A stretch of DNA of 64,000 nucleotides from positions 1-64,000 of the forward strand of contig CAJTVA010000003.1 of the NCBI GenBank assembly GCA_910579585.1, written 5' to 3'. The notes under the pieces were generated by a model, which worked only from the letters and a program-made list of their open reading frames with translations, ran no database searches and had not been told where the DNA came from. Numbering within the stretch: the stretch's first letter is position 1; every line of letters begins with the position of its first letter. The position numbers and the translations under genes are program-made. Positions 1 through 8,871 of this stretch are shown here, in pieces. This DNA is from an uncultured Christensenella sp. GTDB taxonomy: Bacteria > Bacillota > Clostridia > Christensenellales > Borkfalkiaceae.

Positions 1-1
1 C

Positions 2-1183
2 ACGACCTATAAACTCCGCGAATGGATATTCGCCCGCCAAAGATATTGGGGCGAGCCTCTCCCCGTCGTTCATTTGGAAGACGGCAAAGTTGCGCTTTTA
101 GACGATGAAGAGCTTCCCCTCGTCCTGCCCGAAATGAAAGATTATAAGGCGCACGGCGGTAACGCTCCCCTTGAAAACGCAAAAGATTGGGTTAATATAA
201 AGTATAAAGGTAAAAAAGGCAAACGTGAAACGACGACTATGCCCGGCTCGGCAGGCTCCGCTTGGTACTTTTTAAGATACTGCGACCCGCACAACGACAA
301 GGAATTCGCAAACTACGACTTACTTAAATATTGGATGCCCGTAGATTTCTATATGGGCGGCAAAGAACACCTCGTCGGGCACCTTCTCTATTCCAGATTC
401 TGGAACAACTTCCTGTTCGACAAAGGGCTTGTGCCTTGCAGAGAACCGTTTAAAAAGCTTTACCACCAAGGTCTTATTCTAGGCGAGGACGGCAACAAAA
501 TGTCGAAGTCGCTCGGCAACGTAATCAACCCTGACGACGTTGTAAAAGATTACGGCGCGGACGCACTCAGAATGTACGAAATGTTTATGGGTCCCGTTGC
601 CGACAGCAAACCGTGGTCGACTTCGAATATCGAGGGTGTGAAAAAGTTTTTAGACAGAATTTACAGGTTATACTGCGAACTCAGCGTTATTACCCCCGCC
701 CCCAATAAAAATCTGGAAAAAATTTATAACCAGACCGTTAAAAAGGTCACGGATGACTACGAAAATGTAAAAATCAATACCGCTATTTCGCAAATGATGA
801 TTTTCGTCAATGCTGTTTATAAAGAAATTTCGGACGGTAACGGCTTCCCCAAAGAATACGCCGAGGGTCTAATTAAGCTTTTAAACCCTATCGTTCCCTT
901 TATAACCGAAGAAATCTGGAATACGGTTTTGGGGCACAACGCCACTGTCGCTTACGAAAAGTGGCCTGCCTACGACCCCGCTAAATGCGGCGAAGATACG
1001 ATTGAATACGCAGTTCAGGTCAACAGCAGAATAAAAACCAAAATCACCGTGACTGCCGATACTTCCGCCGAAGAAATTGAAAAACTTGTAAAAGCCAATT
1101 CGGAAATCGCTCCGCTTATCGACGGCAAACAGATAAAGAAGTTTATCTTGGTTCCCAAGAGATTAATAAATATTATCGTTTAA
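2..1183 (+). CDS. leuS: Leucyl-tRNA synthetase, C-terminal half (5' end outside window)
   Basis: This is the 3' part of a class I leucyl-tRNA synthetase, which charges tRNA-Leu with leucine in the cytosol. The frame is open from base 2, so the true start lies upstream; 393 residues are visible of a family usually about 800 long. The first visible residues (REWIFARQRYWGEP) are the conserved stretch after the editing domain. The signature KMSKS, which binds ATP in the catalytic site, is at bases 497-511, and the anticodon-binding helical domain and a short C-terminal extension follow. A TTG at base 74 lies in frame but is internal. A terminator hairpin follows directly after the stop. Confidence 0.97.
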   Translation, partial: TTYKLREWIFARQRYWGEPLPVVHLEDGKVALLDDEELPLVLPEMKDYKAHGGNAPLENAKDWVNIKYKGKKGKRETTTMPGSAGSAWYFLRYCDPHNDKEFANYDLLKYWMPVDFYMGGKEHLVGHLLYSRFWNNFLFDKGLVPCREPFKKLYHQGLILGEDGNKMSKSLGNVINPDDVVKDYGADALRMYEMFMGPVADSKPWSTSNIEGVKKFLDRIYRLYCELSVITPAPNKNLEKIYNQTVKKVTDDYENVKINTAISQMMIFVNAVYKEISDGNGFPKEYAEGLIKLLNPIVPFITEEIWNTVLGHNATVAYEKWPAYDPAKCGEDTIEYAVQVNSRIKTKITVTADTSAEEIEKLVKANSEIAPLIDGKQIKKFILVPKRLINIIV

Positions 1184-1220
1184 AACAGAAGTACCGCTAA
1201 ATTAGCGGTACTTCTGTTTT
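1182..1220. terminator. Bidirectional intrinsic terminator between leuS and lemA
   Basis: A near-perfect 19-bp inverted repeat (arm AAAACAGAAGTACCGCTAA) starts in the leuS stop codon. It carries a T run on the plus strand and an A run on the other side, so it can serve leuS (plus) and the lemA operon (minus), which converge here. Confidence 0.85.
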
Positions 1221-1234
1221 GTAAAAATTGTGTA

Positions 1235-1909
1235 TTAAGCAGCGTTCTCGAAGAACGTACTTCTCGCCTGTTGTTTGATTTCTTTCGAAGCCGAGAAAGG
1301 AATTCTAGTCGTATAGCCTTGCTTTGCGGCAACAATCATTTTTACGGGCCAGATATTAATATCCCTGTTCCAGTGGTTTATCGTATCGTTATAAATCTCA
1401 CGCGCGGCCGTAATTTCCCTTTGAAGATACGAGTTCTGCCGCATAGCCTCTTTGATTTCGTCGTGTGCTTTCAGTTCGGGATAGTTCTCCATTGCAATGT
1501 TGAACTGTGCATACATATTGTCGATTTTCGAACTCATCTCGTTTCTTTTCGCGTCGGTACTTTTTCCACCGCGATAAGCCGCAATTTCGGTAAGCGTGGT
1601 TTTATCGAGCTCAATCGCTTTTTCCATAATCTGCGCCGTGTTCTGAAGAATCATAACGCGCTGTTCGAGGTAATTGTCGATTTGCGATGCGTCGTGTTGG
1701 ATACGCTGTTCAAGCTTGCGGAAGTATTCTGCCGCCTTAATCTTCTTAATCAGGAAAACGAGCCCGGGGATAATACCCAAAACCCATAAAACAACTTCAA
1801 AGATAATCGAGCCTACGCCAACTTTAACTGGTAATTGCTTTTCAATAACGTTTGCGTCCCTTCCGCTCTCGTTTACGGGTCCCGTGACTTCGTCTAACAT
1901 ATTAGCCAT
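1235..1909 (-). CDS. lemA: LemA family membrane protein
   Basis: A 224-residue LemA family protein. It has one hydrophobic segment near the N terminus (about residues 33-53, ending with a KKIK stop-transfer), then a long helical domain typical of LemA, with the family block AREIYNDTINHWNRDIN about 45 residues from the end. LemA proteins are membrane-anchored helical bundles of unclear function. A strong ribosome binding site (AAGGAGAG) lies 7-8 bases before the ATG. The gene sits 23 bases after a large two-helix membrane protein on the same strand, so the two probably form an operon and act together at the membrane. Confidence 0.9.
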   Translation of the reverse strand: MANMLDEVTGPVNESGRDANVIEKQLPVKVGVGSIIFEVVLWVLGIIPGLVFLIKKIKAAEYFRKLEQRIQHDASQIDNYLEQRVMILQNTAQIMEKAIELDKTTLTEIAAYRGGKSTDAKRNEMSSKIDNMYAQFNIAMENYPELKAHDEIKEAMRQNSYLQREITAAREIYNDTINHWNRDINIWPVKMIVAAKQGYTTRIPFSASKEIKQQARSTFFENAA

Positions 1910-1932
1910 AACTTATCTCTCCTTTTTTATAT

Positions 1933-3672
1933 TTAAAGCAAGTTTGCTTTAAGTCCGTTTACAAAAATTTTTCTGTTACTGCCCTCTTGCGATTTTATAA
2001 AATCTTCTCTGGTAATATCGGCAGCTTCAACTTGCATAGTCGTTACGGTATGTATAGGGATATAATCAATCCAAGGCACGGCAACGTTATAATAATTTCC
2101 GTTTTTACATTTTACCGAAACGTAATCGACCATTTGAACCGCCCTGAACGAATGCCCCGTAACCTCCGTAACACAACCGTTTTCAGTGTTTTGCACAGCT
2201 CTTGCCTTGACTATCGTATCGGTCGCCGTATCGGGTGCCGACACTAAGTCGCTATCGAAAAAGTTGGCAAGCGATTCAAGTTCCCACTCGCCTATTTGAC
2301 CGCGGCGGTCACATTCGCCGTACTCTTCTTTGGGTTTGTCCTGCATATATGCGGGAATAGCGAATAAAGGCGCAAAATCGAAATAAATCGATTTAAAATA
2401 GACTTTGTTGAAGTTAATGAATTTGTTTTTTATCGCCGTAAAATCGTATCCTGTAAAGAATTCGGGGTTACAGTCTATATCCAGCAAACCGCCGTGTAAA
2501 GAATGTATAAGATTAATTTTACCGTTCTTTATAAACGAAAAATCGTCACCGTAAGAGCTTTTACGGATAAGCTTAACCTCGTTTTGCTGGGCAAGCGGCG
2601 TAAAAATCAACCTGAACTGCATTTCGTTGTTTCTGTCGTCCGCACCGAAAAGCACCTCGAATTCACTGTTTGCAAGTTTATTGAACTGTTCACCCGTTTT
2701 AACGGCAGTTCTGACTTTCTTTTCCAGTTTCTTTTCACCGCTTTTAATTATCGATTGAATTTTATTTTCGTCTGCGCCCGCAGGAACTACCGGCGAGCGG
2801 GAAAACCTCAAATCTGGCGCGGCGTCGTTCGCATAATACAAAACGGTAAGAAAGTCATAAGTAGGTTTGGGTTTATAAACGGACGCACATAACTTTTCCG
2901 ACCTTTTGACATAAGTCGTCGAACCGTTCAGTCCCGGCAATTCTTCAGTCCATTCAACCGTCAGATACCCGTCGTAACGTTGCTCGGTAAAACTTTGGTT
3001 AAAATATCTTACTTGCAAGAACGGGTTGCCGTTAGACGAACCCGACTTCACGCAATAAATCGAACGCGTATCGTCCAAGTCGCCGCACAAATTGAAATTC
3101 TCGGCAAAATATTTAAATTTTTTTTGGTCGAAATATTTATCGATTTTAATAAGCGGTAAGGTTTTTGCAACCAATTCGGCAGGCGTATTCCAATCGAATT
3201 TGACGTTTAATTCGCACATCTGATTCCAAGCGTCTTGTTTCAATTGTTCTGCTTCCGCATTTAGTCTGTCGGCTAACAGCGAGCCCGAGTTGATTTTTTT
3301 GTTGATTTTTACGCAAATAACTACTATTAAACCTATAATTCCGCATAAGCATATTGACGGAATCAGTATGCAAAGGAAGAATAAATCATTGTTCCCACTG
3401 AAATACAAGCCGCATACGGCGCCGACTAAAGCCAGAAGAATTATACTTACGATTACCAAAGTGCGAATTCGTCTATACTTTTTTAAGTATTTATTCGTAT
3501 CTTTAAGCTCTTCTAAAATTTTATTGCGTTTTTGAAGAGTTGCCGCGTTCTCTTCTATGTTCACCCCTGATTTTTCAACCAATTCTTCAAAGTATTCTTC
3601 GGTCAGCTTTTCGTGCTTTTTCTCTAATTCGTTTTCAAACGTTTGCAAAGGCTCGAACAATTCGTTTTCCAC
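1933..3672 (-). CDS. Unrecognised two-helix membrane protein upstream of LemA
   Basis: I do not recognise this protein. The N-terminal 75 residues are charged and predicted coiled coil, two adjacent hydrophobic segments follow (about residues 75-95 and 102-125 from this start), then about 450 residues of soluble sequence that could form beta-rich domains. The GTG start at 3672 is chosen because AGGGGA lies 8 bases upstream; a TTG at 3705 is also in frame (590 residues) but has no ribosome binding site and lies only about 11 bases after the predicted transcription start. It is the first gene of a two-gene operon with lemA, and its promoter holds operator-like palindromes next to a divergent XRE regulator. 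Confidence 0.75.
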   Translation of the reverse strand: MENELFEPLQTFENELEKKHEKLTEEYFEELVEKSGVNIEENAATLQKRNKILEELKDTNKYLKKYRRIRTLVIVSIILLALVGAVCGLYFSGNNDLFFLCILIPSICLCGIIGLIVVICVKINKKINSGSLLADRLNAEAEQLKQDAWNQMCELNVKFDWNTPAELVAKTLPLIKIDKYFDQKKFKYFAENFNLCGDLDDTRSIYCVKSGSSNGNPFLQVRYFNQSFTEQRYDGYLTVEWTEELPGLNGSTTYVKRSEKLCASVYKPKPTYDFLTVLYYANDAAPDLRFSRSPVVPAGADENKIQSIIKSGEKKLEKKVRTAVKTGEQFNKLANSEFEVLFGADDRNNEMQFRLIFTPLAQQNEVKLIRKSSYGDDFSFIKNGKINLIHSLHGGLLDIDCNPEFFTGYDFTAIKNKFINFNKVYFKSIYFDFAPLFAIPAYMQDKPKEEYGECDRRGQIGEWELESLANFFDSDLVSAPDTATDTIVKARAVQNTENGCVTEVTGHSFRAVQMVDYVSVKCKNGNYYNVAVPWIDYIPIHTVTTMQVEAADITREDFIKSQEGSNRKIFVNGLKANLL

Positions 3673-3722
3673 AACTTTTTCCCCTATTCTCCATATTTTC
3701 GACAAAATTCATCGTTTTATTT

Positions 3723-3775
3723 ATTATGCTCTAATTATAATTAGAAGTCAAGTAAAATTTACTAATTATTATTAG
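3723..3775 (-). promoter_or_regulatory. Promoter of the lemA operon with two XRE operator palindromes
   Basis: On the minus strand TTGACT (3746-3751) and CATAAT (3723-3728) are spaced by 17 bp. The spacer contains the perfect palindrome CTAATTATAATTAG (3731-3744). A second near-copy, CTAATTATTATTAG (3762-3775), lies upstream; the centres are 31 bp apart, about three helical turns. This fits cooperative binding of the XRE protein encoded 10 bases further on, repressing both its own gene and the lemA operon. The binding protein is inferred from position. Confidence 0.7.
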
Positions 3776-3785
3776 AATTTTTAAA

Positions 3786-4007
3786 ATGAAAGAGTATAAC
3801 AGAAAAATTTTCGGCGAGCGGTTAAAATATTTACGAAGCGAAAAAGGTATCGGGCAAAATCTGCTTGCGAAAGAGTTACAGGTAAGCAACGCTTCTATAA
3901 GCTATTGGGAAACGGGCAAACAAGAGCCCTGTGCGGAAGCAATCTTCAAACTTGCCGACTACTTCAACGTTTCCGCCGATTATCTTTTAGGGTTATCGGA
4001 CGATTAA
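3786..4007 (+). CDS. Small XRE-family transcriptional regulator
   Basis: A 73-residue protein that is almost only a helix-turn-helix of the Cro/CI (XRE) type: recognition region around LQVSNASISYWETGKQEP (residues 30-47) and the closing FNVSADYLLGLSD typical of this family. There is no sensor domain. It is divergent from the 579-residue membrane protein/lemA operon and shares a promoter region with two palindromes, so it is probably an autoregulating repressor of that operon. Only a weak ribosome binding site is seen. A terminator follows within 2 bases of the stop. Confidence 0.88.
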   Translation: MKEYNRKIFGERLKYLRSEKGIGQNLLAKELQVSNASISYWETGKQEPCAEAIFKLADYFNVSADYLLGLSDD

Positions 4008-4008
4008 C

Positions 4009-4041
4009 AAAAAAGCCACCCTCTTTTCGGGTGACTTTTTT
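4009..4041. terminator. Terminator between two convergent XRE genes
   Basis: AAAAAAGCCACCC and GGGTGACTTTTTT form a hairpin (one mismatch) with a 7-base loop. Runs of A and T at both sides make it work in both directions. Confidence 0.8.
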
Positions 4042-4058
4042 AATTAATTATTTCGGTA

Positions 4059-5084
4059 TCAAGCGTTTTTGTCTTTGACGGTTTTAATTATCACGCTCGG
4101 AATAAACGTGATAACCGAACCGAACATTGCTACAACCGCAAAGAAAACGGTCGTAACGATAAACACGATAATTGATAACAAGCCGAGGAAAAGTTTCGTT
4201 ACAATCATCCAGATAATCGAATCAGGCGTAAGCGAGAAAATAAAGCCGGGCAATTTGAACGTAAATCCGCCGCAAGTGAAAATATCTTTTACAACGTTGC
4301 CCCACAAAAACTGGCTAACAAAAGTGAAAGATACTACCGCGCCGATACACATAATAATTATAAAATAAAAATTGTCGTTCAGCGTGAAATAGATAATAAG
4401 GAATAAAGCTATGTTAACTAAGGTGAATACCGCCGCAATTATCAATGAAAGGTTGCGCGTATATCCATCGGGACCGTCGTCCTTATCCCTTAATTCGTTT
4501 ATCAAATCGAAAACTGCATGAACCAACGCAAACAGCGCAATCGGACCTATAAGCATCAATGCCCCCAATAAAAATTGGTCGTCGGGCTTACTTAAAAACG
4601 TGAATACGGTCAGAGCTACGTACCCCGCCAAAGCGAAAATAAGACTTACGATAAGCTGCGCGTCTATGCCTCTTCCGCGCTGTTCTTTGCGGTTTTGTTC
4701 GGCTATATATTCCATTTTCAGTTCAGCATCTTTTGCCAGACGCTCGTTACAGCTTTTGCAAATCAATTTAGGGGAAGCTATATGCTCGTCGTCTTCTTTA
4801 AGCATTATCCCGCATACGGTGCACGTTCCTATATAACTTACGGAACTGTTCACAGCTTCGGACTGTGCCTGTTCGGCTTGCGCCTTTTCTCCGTTTTCCT
4901 CGAAATAGCTCAATGGCACTTTAAACACCTTAGCTATCTGCGACATCGTCGTAAAATCGGGCAAAGATTCGCCGCGCTCCCACTTGGAAACCGCCTGATA
5001 TGTAACGTTCAGAATCTTGCCCAAATCTTCCTGAGTCATTCCGTTTGATTTTCTCAGATGTGAAATTTTTTCACCGTACGTCAT
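4059..5084 (-). CDS. XRE regulator fused to zinc-ribbon and membrane domain
   Basis: A 341-residue protein with three parts. Residues 1-60 are an XRE helix-turn-helix (MTQEDLGKILNVTYQAVSKWERG). Residues 88-112 hold two CxxC-type pairs (C88/C91 and C109/C112), which suggests a zinc ribbon. From residue 143 on there are about five hydrophobic segments. It therefore looks like a DNA-binding protein anchored in the membrane, perhaps sensing an envelope signal; the signal and targets are unknown. The start ATG is preceded by AGAGG. Standing alone between two terminators, it is a single-gene unit. Confidence 0.82.
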   Translation of the reverse strand: MTYGEKISHLRKSNGMTQEDLGKILNVTYQAVSKWERGESLPDFTTMSQIAKVFKVPLSYFEENGEKAQAEQAQSEAVNSSVSYIGTCTVCGIMLKEDDEHIASPKLICKSCNERLAKDAELKMEYIAEQNRKEQRGRGIDAQLIVSLIFALAGYVALTVFTFLSKPDDQFLLGALMLIGPIALFALVHAVFDLINELRDKDDGPDGYTRNLSLIIAAVFTLVNIALFLIIYFTLNDNFYFIIIMCIGAVVSFTFVSQFLWGNVVKDIFTCGGFTFKLPGFIFSLTPDSIIWMIVTKLFLGLLSIIVFIVTTVFFAVVAMFGSVITFIPSVIIKTVKDKNA

Positions 5085-5228
5085 CTCGTTTTTACCTCTT
5101 TGAAATGTATACCTATATTTTAAACAAAATTTTTTTCGACTTCAATAATTTCTTCTCAACCGTTAGTAGAATTTTTGTCTTTCTGATTGAATTACCATAT
5201 ATTTAATATATTTTTGCAAGCATGAAAA

Positions 5229-5263
5229 AACCGCCCTGTGCGCAAACTGCGCACAGGGCGGTT
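5229..5263 (-). terminator. Terminator of acpP
   Basis: A perfect 15-bp hairpin (arm AACCGCCCTGTGCGC, loop about 5) lies 14 bases past the acpP stop and is followed on the minus strand by TTTTTT. Confidence 0.9.
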
Positions 5264-5276
5264 AAATTTCTATAAA

Positions 5277-5498
5277 TTAAAGAGTTTCCAAAGTTTTAAC
5301 AACGTCGCCGACGGTTTTAAGGTTCGCAACCTTTTCTTCGGGAATGGTCTTGCCCGTTGCGTCCTCAAGGCTCATTAAAAGCTCAACGACGTCCAAAGAG
5401 TCAGCGCCTAAATCTTTAATGATTTCGCTCTCCTCGGTAATTTTGTTGACGTCTATATTAAGCTGTTCCGCAAGCAATTTAGCTACTTCTTCAAACAT
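5277..5498 (-). CDS. acpP: Acyl carrier protein
   Basis: A 73-residue acyl carrier protein of fatty acid synthesis. The motif GADSLDVVELLM contains the serine that receives the 4'-phosphopantetheine arm. It is acidic and has the usual ACP length. The ATG at 5498 is chosen because AGGAGG lies 7 bases upstream; an in-frame ATG further out would fall before the promoter start site. It is a single-gene unit here, away from the plsX-fab genes that often flank it, with its own consensus promoter and terminator. Confidence 0.96.
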   Translation of the reverse strand: MFEEVAKLLAEQLNIDVNKITEESEIIKDLGADSLDVVELLMSLEDATGKTIPEEKVANLKTVGDVVKTLETL

Positions 5499-5526
5499 TT
5501 TAATATCCTCCTGAAAATATATAAAG

Positions 5527-5555
5527 ATTTTACTATAAATATCCGTGCGTGTCAA
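5527..5555 (-). promoter_or_regulatory. Promoter of acpP
   Basis: TTGACA (5550-5555) and TAAAAT (5527-5532) on the minus strand, 17 bp apart, about 30 bases before the acpP ATG. Confidence 0.75.
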
Positions 5556-5558
5556 GCG

Positions 5559-7724
5559 TCAGCCGATATTTTTATTGGCGCCCGCCTGCTTTAAAGAAAG
5601 CCCTATGCGTTGCTTCTTTTTATCGAGCGTAATAATAACCGCCTTAACCTGTTGCCCTACTTTGAGAACGTCCGACGGGTGCTTGATGAACCTGTCTGTA
5701 ATCTCGGAAATATGCACAAGACCGTCCTGATGTACGCCGATATCCACGAACGCGCCGAAGTCGATAACGTTCCTGACCGTGCCGTCAACAATCATACCGA
5801 CCTCTAAGTCGTCAATGCTCATAATATCTTTTCTGAGCTGTCTTTGGGGCAAGCTGTCGCGTATGTCCCTGCCGGGTTTTACAAGCTCGGAAATGACGTC
5901 GTTCATAGTCGCTTTGTCCAGTCCGCAGTATTCCGCCGCCTTATCATCGCCGTATTCCTTGACTTTTTTGGGCAGTTCTGCAAGCTTCCTTTCTCTGACG
6001 TCCTCGTCGGTGTAACCGAAAAGCGACAAAAGTTTTTCGGCTTTCTCGTACGACTCGGGGTGAACCGCAGTATTGTCCATTATGTTTTTTCCGTCGGGGA
6101 TACGCAGGAAGCCCGCGCACTGCTCGTACGCTTTCGCGCCGAGTTTGGATACTTTAAGAAGCTGTGAACGCGAAGTGAATTTACCGTTCTCCTCGCGGTA
6201 GTTTACTATATTTTTCGCTATGCCCGAGTTTAGCCCCGCAACGTATTTTAAAAGCGAAACGCTCGCCGTATTCAAATCAACGCCGACGCTGTTTACGCAG
6301 TCCTCCAAAACGCCGCCTAAAACGCTGTCAAGCCGCTTTTTATCCATATCGTGCTGATACTGCCCCACGCCAATCGACTTGGGGTCGATTTTAATAAGTT
6401 CGGCAAGCGGGTCTTGAAGCCGCCTTGCAATGGAAATCGCCGAACGGCGCGTCAGGTCGTAATCGGGGAATTCTTCAACCGCCAGGGGGCTAGCCGAATA
6501 AACCGACGCACCCGCTTCGCTTACGACGGCGTAAGTCACGCCTTCGACTTCTTTCAAAAGGTCGGCAACGAAAATCTCGGTTTCCTTGCTCGCCGTGCCG
6601 TTTCCTATCGAGATAATATCGACTTTATGCTTAGAAATAAGCTCTTTCATCGTCTTTTTAGCACCCTCGATATCGTTTTTCGGGGGCACGGGATAAATAA
6701 CGCCGGTATCGAGAACCTTGCCCGTCTCGTCTACGACCGCGACTTTACAGCCAGTCCTGTACGCAGGGTCGAGTCCAAGCGTAACCTTGCCCTTTACGGG
6801 CGGCTGTAACAACAGCGGACGGAGATTTACTTCGAACATCTTTATAGCCTGCTCGCTCGCCCTGTCTGTCAGAATCGCACGCACCTCGCGCTCGACGGAA
6901 GGCTGAATAAGCCTGTCATATCCGTCGTCCGCCGCTTCTTCAATAAGTTTACCGCATTCCGCGTTACCGTTGGGCTTTAAGTATTTAGCCACGCACACGC
7001 GTTTTGCAATGTCGGGGTTAAAGAAGATTTTCGCTTTAAGGCACTCTTCCTTTTCGCCCCTGTTGATAGCAAGAATTCTGTGGTTTTTAATTTCGGGGAT
7101 AATCTCCGAATAGTCCGCGTACATCGCGTACGTGCCCTTTTCGTCATCCTTGACCATCTTAACCTGCATCTCGCCGTGGTTTTCGAGAAGCGAACGAAGC
7201 TTCTTTCTCAGCTCCGCATTGTCGGAAATAACTTCGGCGATAATATCTTTCGCTCCTGCGATAGCGTCCGCAACGGTCGCAACTCCCTTTTCCTCGTCTA
7301 TGTACTTTTCTGCTTCCTTGTAAGGGTCGCCCTCCTGCGCGAGAATAAACTCCGCAAGCGGCTGTAAGCCCTTTTCGATAGCGACCGACGCCCTCGTCTT
7401 TTTCTTCTGCTTGAACGGGCGGTAAATATCCTCGACTTCGGTCATAGTCTGCGCGGCGTCGATGGCGGCTTGAATTTCGTCCGTCATCTTGCCTTGCTCC
7501 GTAATGGAATTGGCAACTTCCTGCTTGCGCTTTTCAAGGTTTTTAAGGTATTCGTACCTGTCGTTGAAAGCGCGCAAAACCTGGTCGTCAATCGCGCCGG
7601 TCATCTCTTTACGGTACCGCGCGATAAACGGAATAGTGTTCCCCTCGTCCAAAAGCTGCAAAATGTTCCGAACGTGGTCGGGGCGCAATTTAAATTCTTC
7701 GGTCAACTGCTGTGAAATTTCCAT
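5559..7724 (-). CDS. tex: Tex family RNA-binding transcription accessory protein
   Basis: A 721-residue Tex protein. It has the N-terminal helical domain, a YqgF/RNase H-like domain starting about residue 318 (TLGLDPAYRTGCKVAVVD), helix-hairpin-helix repeats (around 480-560) and a C-terminal S1 domain (FVDIGVHQDGLVHISEITD) that binds RNA. Tex associates with RNA polymerase and RNA and is needed for full expression of some genes in other bacteria. The ATG overlaps the stop of the upstream alkD-like gene (TAATG), so translation is coupled. Confidence 0.96.
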   Translation of the reverse strand: MEISQQLTEEFKLRPDHVRNILQLLDEGNTIPFIARYRKEMTGAIDDQVLRAFNDRYEYLKNLEKRKQEVANSITEQGKMTDEIQAAIDAAQTMTEVEDIYRPFKQKKKTRASVAIEKGLQPLAEFILAQEGDPYKEAEKYIDEEKGVATVADAIAGAKDIIAEVISDNAELRKKLRSLLENHGEMQVKMVKDDEKGTYAMYADYSEIIPEIKNHRILAINRGEKEECLKAKIFFNPDIAKRVCVAKYLKPNGNAECGKLIEEAADDGYDRLIQPSVEREVRAILTDRASEQAIKMFEVNLRPLLLQPPVKGKVTLGLDPAYRTGCKVAVVDETGKVLDTGVIYPVPPKNDIEGAKKTMKELISKHKVDIISIGNGTASKETEIFVADLLKEVEGVTYAVVSEAGASVYSASPLAVEEFPDYDLTRRSAISIARRLQDPLAELIKIDPKSIGVGQYQHDMDKKRLDSVLGGVLEDCVNSVGVDLNTASVSLLKYVAGLNSGIAKNIVNYREENGKFTSRSQLLKVSKLGAKAYEQCAGFLRIPDGKNIMDNTAVHPESYEKAEKLLSLFGYTDEDVRERKLAELPKKVKEYGDDKAAEYCGLDKATMNDVISELVKPGRDIRDSLPQRQLRKDIMSIDDLEVGMIVDGTVRNVIDFGAFVDIGVHQDGLVHISEITDRFIKHPSDVLKVGQQVKAVIITLDKKKQRIGLSLKQAGANKNIG

Positions 7725-8419
7725 TATAATTTTAACCCTTTTAAATATGTTTTTTGTTCGGCGGTGAGTCTGAAACTCTCACACGCCTTTTGAATTGCCT
7801 TGTTATGTGTCTTTTTATCTACTTCCAGACCTTTGCGAGACGCTTCGATAGTAGCCTTCAAAAACTCAACGGTCTGGTCGTAAAATTTGATAATAAGTTC
7901 CGCAAGCAACCACGCCGCCGCCATATGTACGTAATAGTATTCATCGGTTTCGGCTTCGGTTATAAGTTGAAGTATCTTATCGTAATACTTTTCTTCAACG
8001 TAAAAGTGCAACAGCGTCGTAAGCGCAAAACGTTGATAAAACTCCTGCTCTTCCGCAAAAAAAGTATATATATACGGTAAAAACTCTTCCTTGTGCTTTT
8101 CGATACACTTCGGCGCAAAGCAGTCGCACGTCGCCCAGTTATCTATAAGCGGAACGCATCTACTAACGTATTTTATAAACTCTTCCCACTTCAAAAGCGA
8201 TACCGCGGTCAGCTTGATAAACGTTACTTCGTAATACTCGTCGGGGAAACTTAAAAGCTCGTCTACGTTGCCGACTAATCGCTTCGCGATTTTCCTAAGT
8301 TGCGGTACGCGCACGCCCAAAACGCGGATATTCTCGTTTTTCAAAAGCCGTTTATGAAAATCGCGATATCCATCGTCCGCAAAAGATTCAAGCTCGGCTA
8401 AAAGCTCTTTGTAAAGCAC
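7724..8419 (-). CDS. DNA alkylation repair protein, AlkD-like HEAT-repeat glycosylase
   Basis: A 231-residue protein matching the DNA alkylation repair (AlkD) family, whose HEAT-like helical repeats cradle DNA and release N3- and N7-alkylated bases. Recognisable features are GVRVPQLRKIAK near residue 36 and DNWATCDCFAPK near residue 93, with W95 and D98 in the catalytic region of the family. The GTG start is preceded by GAGAGGTGG. It overlaps the 3' end of the deoxyinosine glycosylase gene by 32 bases and is coupled to tex downstream, so a DNA repair group is co-expressed. Confidence 0.88.
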   Translation of the reverse strand: MLYKELLAELESFADDGYRDFHKRLLKNENIRVLGVRVPQLRKIAKRLVGNVDELLSFPDEYYEVTFIKLTAVSLLKWEEFIKYVSRCVPLIDNWATCDCFAPKCIEKHKEEFLPYIYTFFAEEQEFYQRFALTTLLHFYVEEKYYDKILQLITEAETDEYYYVHMAAAWLLAELIIKFYDQTVEFLKATIEASRKGLEVDKKTHNKAIQKACESFRLTAEQKTYLKGLKL

Positions 8420-8870
8420 AGCGCCACCTCTCGGCGTCGAATCCCGTATTCGCAGGGCTTGTCGACGGCAACTTTTCGTAAGGCACGGAAATACCCGTAA
8501 AATTCTTTTCGAAAATCTCCGCCGCCTTACCGCCGTTTAATATTATATAATTAATTTTTGAGATTTGCAATAACTTTTTGATATCCGCAACCTTGAAATT
8601 TTTTATCTTGCTGTCCTGCGACCCGACGATTTCGCACTCTGTAACCATATCCCACAGCGCGATATTCCGCCTCTTAAGAAATCCTTTCTTCCCAGCAACG
8701 TCAAAAGGCGCTTCCTCGCCGAAATATCCGCAGACCGTTTTCCAGAACCGGTTTTGCCTGTTTCCGTAATAAAACTCGACCTGCCTGCTCTTGACCGACG
8801 GAAAGCTTCCCAGTATCAGAACAACGCTGTTTTCGTCAAAAAAGGGCTCGAACCCGTACTTTATATCCAT
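8388..8870 (-). CDS. DNA-deoxyinosine glycosylase (UDG superfamily)
   Basis: A 160-residue member of the uracil-DNA glycosylase superfamily, closest in motifs to the hypoxanthine/deoxyinosine glycosylase family. The start region LILGSFPSVKSRQVEFYYG and NRQNRFW are the family signature, and STSPANTGF near the end is the second DNA-binding motif. It would remove deaminated adenine from DNA. The ATG at 8870 lies 1 base after the stop of the M16 peptidase gene; a longer reading starting inside that gene gives an unrelated arginine-rich leader and is rejected. Confidence 0.88.
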   Translation of the reverse strand: MDIKYGFEPFFDENSVVLILGSFPSVKSRQVEFYYGNRQNRFWKTVCGYFGEEAPFDVAGKKGFLKRRNIALWDMVTECEIVGSQDSKIKNFKVADIKKLLQISKINYIILNGGKAAEIFEKNFTGISVPYEKLPSTSPANTGFDAERWRCALQRAFSRA

Positions 8871-8871
8871 A

